This document shows positions 21,520 to 30,558 of a DNA stretch of 64,000 nucleotides, piece after piece. The position numbers were made by a program, and so were the translations under genes. The DNA comes from a virus. The notes beneath the pieces were generated by a model that was given only the letters and a program-made list of their open reading frames with translations, did not search any database and was not told the origin of the DNA. Positions within the stretch are counted from its first letter, which is position 1. Each line of letters opens with the position of its first letter. Location of the stretch: the IMG/VR virus record IMGVR_UViG_3300027710_000025, positions 1 through 64,000 of that record; one strand, written 5' to 3'.

Positions 21520-22700
21520 TTATAATAGACAAAGATAAAGTACAGTCAGTTGCATGGAAGGATGATCCTGCCACTTATGATCAACGACTGCATCAACTAG
21601 GCCAGGGATTTGATGAATTTATTATTGTCAATCCTATATTTGATGATTGGATACTAGACTATGTCAATACTGACTTATCGGCAGATCATTGTATCATGTG
21701 GACCAAGAAGGACAAATGGATTGCTAAAAAGTTTAAAGGCACATGGACTCCTGCTGATGGATGGCGGGTAATTGAGTGTGACTTTAAAGTTGCAAAGGTA
21801 AATGAGTTCGATCTAGCAGAAGAGTTTAATCCTGACATTCCCGCCAACTTGTTCAAACCAATTACACAATCAATTGAACCAGAGGATTATAATTTAGAGC
21901 ATGTGTGGTATCTAGATCCTAAGTACTTTCCCGGAGATAAGATTTGGGTTAAGAAAATACGTGCGTGTGAGCATCCTATGGGCATTAAGGATATGGGATA
22001 TGTTACTCCCGAGATACTTGACGAACTTGATGTAGTGTTTATAAGCTATGACGAATCTAACGCAGATGCTAATTGGAATAAAGTATTAAATCGAGTTCCT
22101 TTTGCACAACGAGTACACGGAGTCAAGGGAATATTTGAAGCACACAAGGCAGCAGCCGAACTAGCACAGACTGATATGTTTTGGGTAGTAGACGGTGATG
22201 CAGATTTGTTAGATGATTGGCATTTCAATTATCAGCCAAACATATTCAATAGAGAGTGTGTGCATGTTTGGCCTAGCCGTAACGCAGTTAACGGTTTAGA
22301 ATACGGATATGGGGGTGTAAAATTATTTCCTAGAAAACTATTGCTAGATGCACAGACATGGAATGTTGACTTGACTACTGGATTAGGTACAAAATTAAAA
22401 GTGATGAAACGAGTTAGCAACATTACTGCATTCAACACTGATCCTTTTAGCACATGGCGTAGTGCATTTAGAGAATGTGCTAAACTTGCCGCCGGCACTA
22501 TTAAGAATCAGATAGATGATGAAACTACGCTTAGATTAGACACTTGGTGCAGTGTGGCGTCGGGAGACTTTGGCGAGTTTGCAATCCTTGGAGCAACAGC
22601 AGGTAAACAATACGGAGAAGAGCATAGATCAAACTCTACTGCGTTACGATTAATAAACAACCGTACATGGTTGAAAGAGAAATTCAATGAACAAATTTGA
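21516..22700 (+). CDS. Phage glycosyltransferase-like protein, 394 aa
   Basis: Residues 1-165 are a separate N-terminal domain ending near 'WYLDPKYFPGDKIW'. Residues 170-390 repeat the preceding family: 'VVFISYDESNADANWNKVLN', 'RVHGVKGIFEAHKAA', 'FWVVDGDADLLDDW' and 'WPSRNAVNGLEYGYGG'. It is a domain-extended paralogue of 20596-21519. The N-terminal domain may select the acceptor. Confidence 0.7.
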   Translation: MIIIDKDKVQSVAWKDDPATYDQRLHQLGQGFDEFIIVNPIFDDWILDYVNTDLSADHCIMWTKKDKWIAKKFKGTWTPADGWRVIECDFKVAKVNEFDLAEEFNPDIPANLFKPITQSIEPEDYNLEHVWYLDPKYFPGDKIWVKKIRACEHPMGIKDMGYVTPEILDELDVVFISYDESNADANWNKVLNRVPFAQRVHGVKGIFEAHKAAAELAQTDMFWVVDGDADLLDDWHFNYQPNIFNRECVHVWPSRNAVNGLEYGYGGVKLFPRKLLLDAQTWNVDLTTGLGTKLKVMKRVSNITAFNTDPFSTWRSAFRECAKLAAGTIKNQIDDETTLRLDTWCSVASGDFGEFAILGATAGKQYGEEHRSNSTALRLINNRTWLKEKFNEQI

Positions 22701-24006
22701 AAAAGATATAGAGCAGATAATGCCTACCTTCTGTGCTATACCCTTTGTTAGTATGGTAGTTAATACAGACGCAACCGTACAGCCCTGCTGTCTTATGCAA
22801 CGCAATACACACAGGCTAAAAGATGCTAACGGAAAAGTACTTACCATAAATGAAAAATTGTCTGATTCATGGAATTCTAATGAAATGAAGTTTATTAGAA
22901 CAGAGATGATATCTGGCAATAAATTAGTAGGATGTAATGTCTGCTACTTACAAGAAAGCAGTGGCCGCACCAGCAACCGTCAGTATGCTAATTCTGAATG
23001 GAGTAACAAACTAGGAGATAAGCATATGTTTGATCTAGTTGACAAAGCAGTGTTAACTGGTGGCGAACTTGATTACAGTCTTGCTTACTTAGATTTACGA
23101 CTAGGTAATTTGTGTAATCTAAAATGTAGAATGTGTAGTCCTTTCAACAGTAGTCAGATTGCTAAAGAGCATATAGAATTAGAAAAGAAAGATCCGGAAT
23201 ATAAAGCAGTATGGGCAAAGAGTTTTGGTTTCTTTGACAAACGAATTAATGAAGTTCAATCCTGGTTTGAAAGAGATTTCTTGTGGGATCAAATCATTGA
23301 TCTTATTCCTTCTTTAAAGAAAGTTTACATGACTGGAGGAGAGCCTACACTCATTCAGAACAACTTTAAATTTATGGAAGAATGTATCCGTAAAGGTCGC
23401 AGAGACATTGTATTGTTCTTTAACACTAACTGCACTAATGTAAACAAGAAGTTCACTAGTCTAATCGGACAGTTTGGCAGAGTTAATATCAATGCCAGCA
23501 TTGACGGTGTAGGTAGTGTGAACGATTATATTAGGAGTCCTAGCCATTGGGAACAGATTAATGGGAATGTAGAAACATTAGCACAAATGCCTAATGTTCA
23601 TTTAGGAATAACTCCCACAGTACAGGTGTATAATGTGTTTAATCTTGTTGATACATTAAAATGGGTTGATCAGCTTAATTCCAAATATAAGAAAAGTATA
23701 TTCGTTGACTTCTTAATAAATGTACATCCTGTTCATCTGTCTGTAACAATTCTACCAGACAGCATTAGGAACAAGGTAGCAAATGATTTAATAGAATACA
23801 AAAATACTTACTTAAACTCTCGTAGCCCTGAGTTAACAGTTAACAGTGTTAACGGCATTATAGGTTTATTGCAAAAACCAAGAGCAGCTGACTGGCAAGA
23901 GCAGCTGTCTCGATTTAAAACTTATACACACTCATTAGATGTTGAAAGAGGTCAAAGCCTTAGATCTATCAGTGCAGAACTAGCGGACTTAATCAATGAA
24001 GAGTAA
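22687..24006 (+). CDS. Radical SAM protein with extra N-terminal cysteines, 439 aa
   Basis: Radical SAM cluster motif 'CNLKCRMC' at Cys143, Cys147 and Cys150, followed by 'YMTGGEPTLIQ' (the GGEP motif binding SAM). Before it, Cys16, Cys34, Cys35, Cys83 and Cys86 form a SPASM/Twitch-like pattern placed at the N-terminus instead of the usual C-terminus, suggesting a second Fe-S cluster. SPASM/Twitch enzymes modify peptides or sugars. Paralogous to the next gene, which it overlaps by 11 bases. Confidence 0.85.
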   Translation: MNKFEKDIEQIMPTFCAIPFVSMVVNTDATVQPCCLMQRNTHRLKDANGKVLTINEKLSDSWNSNEMKFIRTEMISGNKLVGCNVCYLQESSGRTSNRQYANSEWSNKLGDKHMFDLVDKAVLTGGELDYSLAYLDLRLGNLCNLKCRMCSPFNSSQIAKEHIELEKKDPEYKAVWAKSFGFFDKRINEVQSWFERDFLWDQIIDLIPSLKKVYMTGGEPTLIQNNFKFMEECIRKGRRDIVLFFNTNCTNVNKKFTSLIGQFGRVNINASIDGVGSVNDYIRSPSHWEQINGNVETLAQMPNVHLGITPTVQVYNVFNLVDTLKWVDQLNSKYKKSIFVDFLINVHPVHLSVTILPDSIRNKVANDLIEYKNTYLNSRSPELTVNSVNGIIGLLQKPRAADWQEQLSRFKTYTHSLDVERGQSLRSISAELADLINEE

Positions 24007-25231
24007 AACATTTTGTATCTTACCCTGGACACACATTGCTACCTACACCGATGGCAGTGCATTACTATGCTGTGTGTCTGGAAGCGAACCTAACCTAAAT
24101 CTAAACAAACTGTCTTTGCAAGAAGTTTGGAACAGTGATCACTTTAAGTCAGCAAGGAAGAATATGTTGCAGGGTATCCCTGTTAAGAACTGTTCAGCCT
24201 GTTATAAAGAAGAACAGGTAGGAATACACAGTCATCGACAGATTGAAAATCACATATGGAAAGGTAAGCTAGGGGAAGACTACATCAACGAGCTTGTGGC
24301 CAGTACTAACGAAGACGGCTCCCTAGACAGAGATTGGATCACACTTGATCTAAGACTAGGTAATACCTGTAATCTACAATGTGTTATGTGCCGACCTATT
24401 GACTCTAGTAAATGGGTAAAACATGCAACCATTCTAAAACAAGAACTTACTACAGAAGCCAAATGGGATTGGAAACACAAAGTTGATAACTATTCTACAA
24501 ATAACTTTGAATGGTACAAAGACGATAAGTTCTTAGAAGACTTTTACAGTGCTGCAACAGACATTAAACATATTATATTTGGTGGGGGCGAACCTTTGTA
24601 TATTAAAGAGCACAAGGAGATACTGACTAGATTAGTAGAGTCTGGTGCAAGTAAAAACATTGACTTGCGTTATCACACCAACGGTACTATCTACGATAAA
24701 GAAGTAGTTGAGTTATGGACTAAGTTTAAGTATGTAGACATTATGATCAGCATTGATGGCGGCAAAGAGATCAATGACTATATTAGATATCCTGCCGACT
24801 GGGACACAATTGAACGTAATCTACATCTGTATGACAACACTCCTGCTAACATTGATATTAAAATACTATGTACAGTACAGGCATTAAACATTTATTATCT
24901 ACCTGAGTTTGCTGATTGGTTGCTGATGCAGAACTATAAAAAGATCAGCAAACCTAGACTGGATGGTATTTTTCATACCGGCACACTGCATTATCCTCAG
25001 TACCTATGCACTAAGGTATTGCCTAAACACACAAAGGCCAAAGTTGCTGAAAAGATATATCGATATGCGGAACAGCACACAGACAATCCTGCTATTCAAC
25101 GATTAACAAAAATGATAGACTTTATGAACAGTGAAGACTGGAGCAGTAAATTAGATCAAACTGTTGAATACATTAATAAGTTAGATTCCCTACGATCTAC
25201 TAACAGCGAGTTTTTTAAGAAGTTACTATGA
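23996..25231 (+). CDS. Radical SAM protein with extra N-terminal cysteines, 411 aa
   Basis: Same plan as its neighbour: N-terminal Cys7, Cys25, Cys26, Cys66 and Cys69, then 'CNLQCVMC' (Cys125, Cys129, Cys132) and 'FGGGEPLYIK'. 'DIMISIDGGKEINDYIRYP' parallels 'NINASIDGVGSVNDYIRSP' of the first. The two probably work in sequence or as a pair on related substrates. Substrate unknown. Confidence 0.85.
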   Translation: MKSKTFCILPWTHIATYTDGSALLCCVSGSEPNLNLNKLSLQEVWNSDHFKSARKNMLQGIPVKNCSACYKEEQVGIHSHRQIENHIWKGKLGEDYINELVASTNEDGSLDRDWITLDLRLGNTCNLQCVMCRPIDSSKWVKHATILKQELTTEAKWDWKHKVDNYSTNNFEWYKDDKFLEDFYSAATDIKHIIFGGGEPLYIKEHKEILTRLVESGASKNIDLRYHTNGTIYDKEVVELWTKFKYVDIMISIDGGKEINDYIRYPADWDTIERNLHLYDNTPANIDIKILCTVQALNIYYLPEFADWLLMQNYKKISKPRLDGIFHTGTLHYPQYLCTKVLPKHTKAKVAEKIYRYAEQHTDNPAIQRLTKMIDFMNSEDWSSKLDQTVEYINKLDSLRSTNSEFFKKLL

Positions 25232-26178
25232 AAGATACATTTTTAGAAGTTAAGATTAAAGATAAGTTTGATCAATATCATTATATAACATATAAGATTC
25301 AAAAATCGCACCTTGCAGCCCGATGGTTAGGTTTAACAAATTTAAATTTAAATAATCCTAAATATTCTCTTACCAGTGTGCTTAATAATAGGACCGTGTT
25401 AGATGTTCCTGAAATAACACAGCAAATTAACAATATTGTTTTAAAAATAAATCAGCTCTACGACAAGGTACTTCCTACCTATGAAGTAATTGATAATCCT
25501 AAATTAAATTACCTCCATGAAGAGTTTGAAATATTTGGAGAACGATACGATGAATTAAAAATGTCTAGAAAGTTTAGTTACGAACTTGAACAGACTTTTT
25601 TTGCATTAAATGAACATATTCATATGTGCGAAGATGCTATGATTACTGAACCTACCTCATGGGGAGGTTTCGGAATACTGTATGATATATTACCACTTGG
25701 TATGCATCTTAATATAATAGAGTCAGATAGGTTATTGCTTGAAACTGGTTTCACTTGGGGAAGATTATATCTAGGATATAATACATTAGGCAAAGATTGG
25801 TTAACGGTGTGTAAAGATAATGATGTAGAGGTGATTGTAAGAGATATGGTCAAGCCTCAAAAACGTTTTGCAGCCGAAGCTTGGTTAAACTTTAATATTG
25901 ACCAACAAGAACATAATAGAGTATCGTCATTTATTAATTGGTGCAACTCTTTGCCATTTGATGTACGCAAGAAAGTTCCTTTTAACAGTTTAAATCAATT
26001 ATCATTAGGAAGATTTCCTATAGGTGATATTGTCATTGACGATGCGTTTTTAAAGATTGATTCTAATCCCGACCACTGGAAAAGTTATAGACACAAATGT
26101 AAGCAAGAATGGAATCATAAAGTTCTAACTACATTTAGATCTGTTGAAGATATTAGAATATATGAACAAGACGATTGA
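25228..26178 (+). CDS. Unknown protein partnered with radical SAM pair, 316 aa
   Basis: AT-rich gene; mixed alpha/beta protein opening MKDTFLEVKIKDKFDQYHYI. No family recognised. It is coupled (ATGA) to the second radical SAM gene and overlaps the following hydroxylase-like gene by 17 bases, so it may serve the same pathway, as carrier, substrate-binding or accessory subunit. Confidence 0.75.
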   Translation: MKDTFLEVKIKDKFDQYHYITYKIQKSHLAARWLGLTNLNLNNPKYSLTSVLNNRTVLDVPEITQQINNIVLKINQLYDKVLPTYEVIDNPKLNYLHEEFEIFGERYDELKMSRKFSYELEQTFFALNEHIHMCEDAMITEPTSWGGFGILYDILPLGMHLNIIESDRLLLETGFTWGRLYLGYNTLGKDWLTVCKDNDVEVIVRDMVKPQKRFAAEAWLNFNIDQQEHNRVSSFINWCNSLPFDVRKKVPFNSLNQLSLGRFPIGDIVIDDAFLKIDSNPDHWKSYRHKCKQEWNHKVLTTFRSVEDIRIYEQDD

Positions 26179-26833
26179 AACATTTTTATTAGAGCACGAA
26201 CACAAGACGTGGCGGCCAACTGATGAGCTTCCTATTAATATATGGAATAGCGATTGGCCGTGGGCTCCTATTTTTGCAACCGTGGATCAACAAACGATTA
26301 ATGAAGAGTTAAGAAAAGTAGAGCACTTCTTTGTTCCGCATAGAGATAAAGATAAAATTAACAGTTACGGACATGAAGGTTGGTCTGCATTAACTCTGCA
26401 TGGTTTAGATTATGACAAGACAGAAAACTACGATAGATACGGACACACTGATGAAAGCAAATATAGATGGACAGAAGTTTGCGACTACTGCCCTTATATT
26501 GTTAATTTAATAAAGGGCTTGCCGTTTTTAAGTTACGGACGAGTTCGTATTATGAAGTTATCAGCAGGTGGATATATAATGCCACATGTAGACGGTCCTG
26601 GAAGAATATTTGGTCCTTTAAATTTTGCATTAACACAGCCCGAGGGATGCAGATTTGTTTTTAAAGATATCGGTACTGTGCCTTTTAAAGTAGGCAGAGG
26701 TTTTATGTTAGATATTGGTCGAGAGCATATTGTTATTAACGAATCTAGTGAAGATAGATATCACATTATTATTCATGGCAGACCTACTGCGGCAATAACT
26801 AATTTGATAGCAGAATCAATTAAACAGTTATGA
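26162..26833 (+). CDS. Aspartyl/asparaginyl hydroxylase-like 2OG-Fe(II) oxygenase, 223 aa
   Basis: Shows the double-stranded beta-helix pattern: 'MPHVDGPGR' (first His and Asp ligands), 'LNFALTQPEGCRFVF', 'GRGFMLDIGREHIVINESSEDRYHI', where the His of REH is the second iron His and the Arg of EDR binds 2-oxoglutarate. This fits the AspH-like family. Start at 26162 (ATG) inside the end of the preceding gene. Substrate presumably a product of the same array. Confidence 0.8.
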   Translation: MNKTIETFLLEHEHKTWRPTDELPINIWNSDWPWAPIFATVDQQTINEELRKVEHFFVPHRDKDKINSYGHEGWSALTLHGLDYDKTENYDRYGHTDESKYRWTEVCDYCPYIVNLIKGLPFLSYGRVRIMKLSAGGYIMPHVDGPGRIFGPLNFALTQPEGCRFVFKDIGTVPFKVGRGFMLDIGREHIVINESSEDRYHIIIHGRPTAAITNLIAESIKQL

Positions 26834-28185
26834 ACATAGTACAGGGCAGATTTGAAAATAACATAGACCTTGCAGTCTGTATATTTCCATCTGACATGTT
26901 AAAACATGATCAGTTAAAAGATACCATGACTGATTATACTACATTTTATGCACATCGATTAGAACAGATAAGTTCTAAGTTAGATATCGTATATGCAGAC
27001 AGTATTGATCAAGGCTTAACAAACTATAGTCAATATAAACATATCTTGTTTATGGCAGCAGGAGTTAGGATATACGATGCAAGTATTATCTTAGAGATTG
27101 TTGAAGAAATTGAAAAACATCCTAACTATCTAGCCGCAGCACATATATTAGAATGGAAAGAAAATTGGTACGAACTGCATCATCAATTTGTATTAGTTAA
27201 TACAGATAATTGGAATAAGATAGGCAAACCTGCATTTGGCAACTGGCAATCTAATACAGAAGAATTAGTAGTAGTTGAACGTAGCGTAGAAAACTTTCAC
27301 GACGATTATACTCCGTTATGGATCAAAGATACTGGTCGCAGACATCTCCAACATCATAATAAGCAAGGATGGAACTTTATTGATAAAGGCCTACGTGCAG
27401 GTTTAGATATAATTAACTGGAATCAAAGTATTAGAAACAAGCGGACTTATTACTATCCAGAAACCAACAGTACAGCATTTTTTAAATCATACAAGACTAA
27501 AACATTAGATCCTACTGTGATTAATTTTAATCAGAAAAGATTAATTAGTGAAATGTCTGCCGGTGTTAGTAATCAAATATGGGCAATTAATAGTGAACAT
27601 ATGTATATCCGAAATGCTGGCAAGACTTACGATATTGTAGCATTGCCTGCCAGCGGATTTAAGTATCTAGATATCTTTAAATCAAAAGCATTATCTCCAT
27701 CAGGCGAGATAATCATTTATGATTACAATCAGTTATCTCTCAATTGGATCTACCATATATACAGTTCTAGTTCAATGGACATTAAGGAATTAGTTACTAC
27801 CTTTCCTCATCGTAAACATTTAAAATGGTTTGGGTATAACAATACAAACATAATTGTCAACGGAGAATTAGCAGACGGATTCGTTGAAAGTTTTAAAGTA
27901 ACTAAAGATTATTTTAATGGCAAGTTTGATCAGTATCTAACACAGTTTAGAAACAGCCCTGTTAGGTTTATCAAAACTGATTTGATATACAATTATCTTA
28001 ATCTATTAAATGAAATAGGAGATAGTCGTTGCTTATTTCATATTTCTAATATCTATGCTACTGACTTTCTAGTCAGTACAATAGGTCTAAAAAATGCAGA
28101 CAGGTTATTTGATCGATTCACAGCTATCTTGCATCCTAACACAAAGATAGTAGGACATACTCCTAAAGGAAAGTTTTTAACATGA
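26830..28185 (+). CDS. Unknown two-domain protein, 451 aa
   Basis: N-terminal 200 residues resemble a glycosyltransferase-like fold ('YKHILFMAAGVRIYDASIIL' in the place of a DxD strand). The C-terminal half ('FKYLDIFKSKALSPSGEIIIYD', 'VRFIKTDLIYNYLNLLNEI') looks like a methyltransferase-type Rossmann domain. Neither assignment is secure. Coupled by ATGA on both sides. Confidence 0.7.
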   Translation: MNIVQGRFENNIDLAVCIFPSDMLKHDQLKDTMTDYTTFYAHRLEQISSKLDIVYADSIDQGLTNYSQYKHILFMAAGVRIYDASIILEIVEEIEKHPNYLAAAHILEWKENWYELHHQFVLVNTDNWNKIGKPAFGNWQSNTEELVVVERSVENFHDDYTPLWIKDTGRRHLQHHNKQGWNFIDKGLRAGLDIINWNQSIRNKRTYYYPETNSTAFFKSYKTKTLDPTVINFNQKRLISEMSAGVSNQIWAINSEHMYIRNAGKTYDIVALPASGFKYLDIFKSKALSPSGEIIIYDYNQLSLNWIYHIYSSSSMDIKELVTTFPHRKHLKWFGYNNTNIIVNGELADGFVESFKVTKDYFNGKFDQYLTQFRNSPVRFIKTDLIYNYLNLLNEIGDSRCLFHISNIYATDFLVSTIGLKNADRLFDRFTAILHPNTKIVGHTPKGKFLT

Positions 28186-28727
28186 ATATAGACAAGGACG
28201 CATTCAGTAGCGGACAGATTGGCAGCAAGATTTGGTTATGTGAAGAATTAGAAAAGACAGGGTGGCAGTCTGACTTTACTTACATATACGGAGGCTGGCA
28301 CGGTATTACTGCATTCTTGTTATTAAGCAGGGGTAAATTTGAAGTTAATAGAATACGCAGTATTGATATTGATCCTAATGCAGAACCTATTGCCGATATG
28401 ATTAATGAAAACTGGGTATGGCAGGAGTGGAAGTTTAAAGCATTCACTAACGATTGTAATAACTTTGAACCTATATATGGAGACCTAGTTATTAACACTA
28501 GCACAGAGCATTTTGATAACATGACTTGGTTTGATCGAATTCCTAAAGGTACTCGAGTGGTACTGCAAGGAAATAATATGCCGCATGAGGATCATGTGAT
28601 ACATACAGAAACGTTATCGGACTTTATTGAACATTACCCGCTATCAGAATCTGTGTTTACAGGAGAAAAAGAATTTGTATATCCTACTTGGAAGTTTTCT
28701 CGCTACATGATCATAGGTGTTAAATAA
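28182..28727 (+). CDS. Class I SAM methyltransferase-like protein, 181 aa
   Basis: 'FTYIYGGWHGITAFLLLS' occupies the SAM-binding loop position (motif I), 'RIRSIDIDPNAEPIADMI' is the acidic end of strand 2, and 'GDLVINTSTEHFDNM' corresponds to motif IV. Short for a methyltransferase, without an obvious substrate domain. Its stop codon is part of the next late promoter motif. Confidence 0.75.
   Translation: MNIDKDAFSSGQIGSKIWLCEELEKTGWQSDFTYIYGGWHGITAFLLLSRGKFEVNRIRSIDIDPNAEPIADMINENWVWQEWKFKAFTNDCNNFEPIYGDLVINTSTEHFDNMTWFDRIPKGTRVVLQGNNMPHEDHVIHTETLSDFIEHYPLSESVFTGEKEFVYPTWKFSRYMIIGVK
28719..28726 (+). promoter_or_regulatory. Late promoter, near-leaderless type
   Basis: GTTAAATA, overlapping the methyltransferase stop, then AATT and ATG at 28731. 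Confidence 0.55.
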
Positions 28728-28730
28728 ATT

Positions 28731-29270
28731 ATGTTTATTAAAAAACTTGAATTAACTGCTGACAGTGATCTAATGCGTAGCGGGTTAGATAGTGTGTTAA
28801 CTATGACACAATGGGGAACTGAAAATCAAATTGGACTTTCCCATCGCCCGGGTGCTAACAATTTATGGAAAGATTGTGTAGGCAGTTTATACGACAGAGA
28901 AACAGGACTTGATATTGCAAACGAGCAAGAATTTACAGAGTTAAATTCAAATGTTCCAGAGTACATACAATCTAAATTAGAAGAGCTCGCAACACTTGAA
29001 AACATAAAATTGGGTAGAATAAGAATTATGCGTCTTATGCCCAAGACCGGGCTATCAGTTCATGCAGATACTTCAGTTAGATATCATTATGTACTGCAAA
29101 CTAATCCACATGCGTATATTGCACATACTTTTCATGCAGGCAATGTTAGTGCATTGTGTTTTCACATTCCAGCAGATAACAACTTTTATAAAGTCGATAC
29201 TACTAAGCATCATTTTGTATACAACGGAGGGCAAGAGCCCAGAATTCATCTAGTAGTTTGCCCTATTTAA
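28731..29270 (+). CDS. 2OG-Fe(II) hydroxylase-like protein, 179 aa
   Basis: 'IRIMRLMPKTGLSVHADTSV' carries the HxD pair, 'TKHHFVYNGGQEPRIHLVV' the distal His and the Arg for 2-oxoglutarate. Same AspH-like pattern as 26162-26833 but more divergent. Possible leaderless mRNA (late motif ends 4 bases before ATG). Confidence 0.72.
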   Translation: MFIKKLELTADSDLMRSGLDSVLTMTQWGTENQIGLSHRPGANNLWKDCVGSLYDRETGLDIANEQEFTELNSNVPEYIQSKLEELATLENIKLGRIRIMRLMPKTGLSVHADTSVRYHYVLQTNPHAYIAHTFHAGNVSALCFHIPADNNFYKVDTTKHHFVYNGGQEPRIHLVVCPI

Positions 29271-29274
29271 CTAC

Positions 29275-29282
29275 GATAAATA
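29275..29282 (+). promoter_or_regulatory. Late promoter, leaderless type
   Basis: GATAAATA, then TACAC, then ATG at 29288. Confidence 0.7.
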
Positions 29283-29287
29283 TACAC

Positions 29288-29776
29288 ATGAATATCTACA
29301 TAGTTGTTAAGAAATATACCCTGTCTGAATTTGCAGATGCCACATATTGGGGGCAATTTAATTTATTAACTGGGCTCCCGTTATCTGACGATCAATTTTT
29401 AAAGTTGATTAACTTCTATTCTACAATAGATAGTTACCGAAATTTTGTAATGAATAGTTTGTCTTTTGCTGACGGACAAGGCTATAAGTTTGTGTCTACC
29501 GCAAACTCTTCAGTAGTCTATTCTTACTTTGCAGTGTTAGATTTAGCAGCAATACCAAATATTGTAAAAAATGGATTAGAATACGAAACATTTGCCACAG
29601 CACGAGATTCGCTATTTGCAGAGTTAGGATGGACTAGCCTACAAGAACGTGTAACAACCGCAGAAGTGACCTTTGATAAAACTACTAATCAATTCGTAGG
29701 TATTCCCAGTAGCTATGAAGAAATTGCTCAGTTATACGAGATTTCTACAGAATTAGAAACAACCCTAGGAACTTGA
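29288..29776 (+). CDS. Unknown late protein, 162 aa
   Basis: Opens MNIYIVVKKYTLSEFADATY; helical core and Thr/Tyr-rich segments. No family recognised. The ATG at 29288 is exactly 5 bases after the late promoter box and no Shine-Dalgarno is visible; an upstream reading would start inside the preceding gene. Confidence 0.7.
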   Translation: MNIYIVVKKYTLSEFADATYWGQFNLLTGLPLSDDQFLKLINFYSTIDSYRNFVMNSLSFADGQGYKFVSTANSSVVYSYFAVLDLAAIPNIVKNGLEYETFATARDSLFAELGWTSLQERVTTAEVTFDKTTNQFVGIPSSYEEIAQLYEISTELETTLGT

Positions 29777-29777
29777 A

Positions 29778-30455
29778 ATGAGCGACCCAATTTATTTTAT
29801 ATGTGCTACTCCGGGCAGTTCTGGAAATTCTTTAGTCAGAATGTTTAGAACAGTTATTGAAACAACATCGGCACTGACTCCTACTACATTTTTACAGACG
29901 CCTGTTAGTCCCATGACTCCCGAATTTTGGTTTGATAATGTTGACCCGGGCACAAACCAAGTAGTATATGTTCCGTATCGCCCAAACTATGCAAAACTCA
30001 GAGAGAGATTCCCAGGATGCAAAATTGTAGTAATGACACATTTGCTAACTGAGTGTAACAGTCTTGCGTTAAGCCTTTGGGAAGGCTTTTATAAGAACGC
30101 ATACGAATTTGGTGCAGAACCATTTTTTAGACAAATATTAGAAACACACAGTCACTTATTTTCTAGCACCACATTAACGCCCGATCAGCTATCCAATAAA
30201 GAAATTAACACCTTTGTAAAGATAGTTGCATACGAAAAATTGTTAGATGGATTTCATTGTTTAACAATCCCCAACGATCCTGACGTTATTGAAATTAGCC
30301 ACAAAGATTTCTATTACAATAGACCGCAAGTAAGAAGTCAAATAGAAGCTTTTACAGGCTCAGCGTTTCGTCAAGCAGAAATTGATGTATATGATCAGAT
30401 AGCAGAGGCACACATCAATAGTTTCTTTAAAACTTCCTCGCTATTCTTGCGATAA
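29778..30455 (+). CDS. Sulfotransferase-like P-loop protein, 225 aa
   Basis: 'PIYFICATPGSSGNSLVRMF' at the N-terminus resembles the 5'-phosphosulfate loop of PAPS sulfotransferases (strand, then P-x-S-G-[ST]). 'LRERFPGCKIVVMTH' and 'DPDVIEISHKDFYYN' fit later strands of the fold. The catalytic His and 3'-phosphate site are not obvious, so the family call is tentative. Last gene of the modification island, followed by a sigma-70 promoter. Confidence 0.6.
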   Translation: MSDPIYFICATPGSSGNSLVRMFRTVIETTSALTPTTFLQTPVSPMTPEFWFDNVDPGTNQVVYVPYRPNYAKLRERFPGCKIVVMTHLLTECNSLALSLWEGFYKNAYEFGAEPFFRQILETHSHLFSSTTLTPDQLSNKEINTFVKIVAYEKLLDGFHCLTIPNDPDVIEISHKDFYYNRPQVRSQIEAFTGSAFRQAEIDVYDQIAEAHINSFFKTSSLFLR

Positions 30456-30494
30456 ACCGGTTTTACCATAAAAATCTGTCAAAATCACCAGATC

Positions 30495-30524
30495 TTGACA
30501 GTGTTCTAGCCTTTGTGCTATAAT
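30495..30524 (+). promoter_or_regulatory. Sigma-70 promoter in the late block
   Basis: TTGACA (30495-30500), 18-bp spacer, TATAAT (30519-30524), ahead of the cell wall hydrolase. Confidence 0.85.
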
Positions 30525-30558
30525 TATTCTTACAACTTTAAAAAAGGAGGGCATACCA

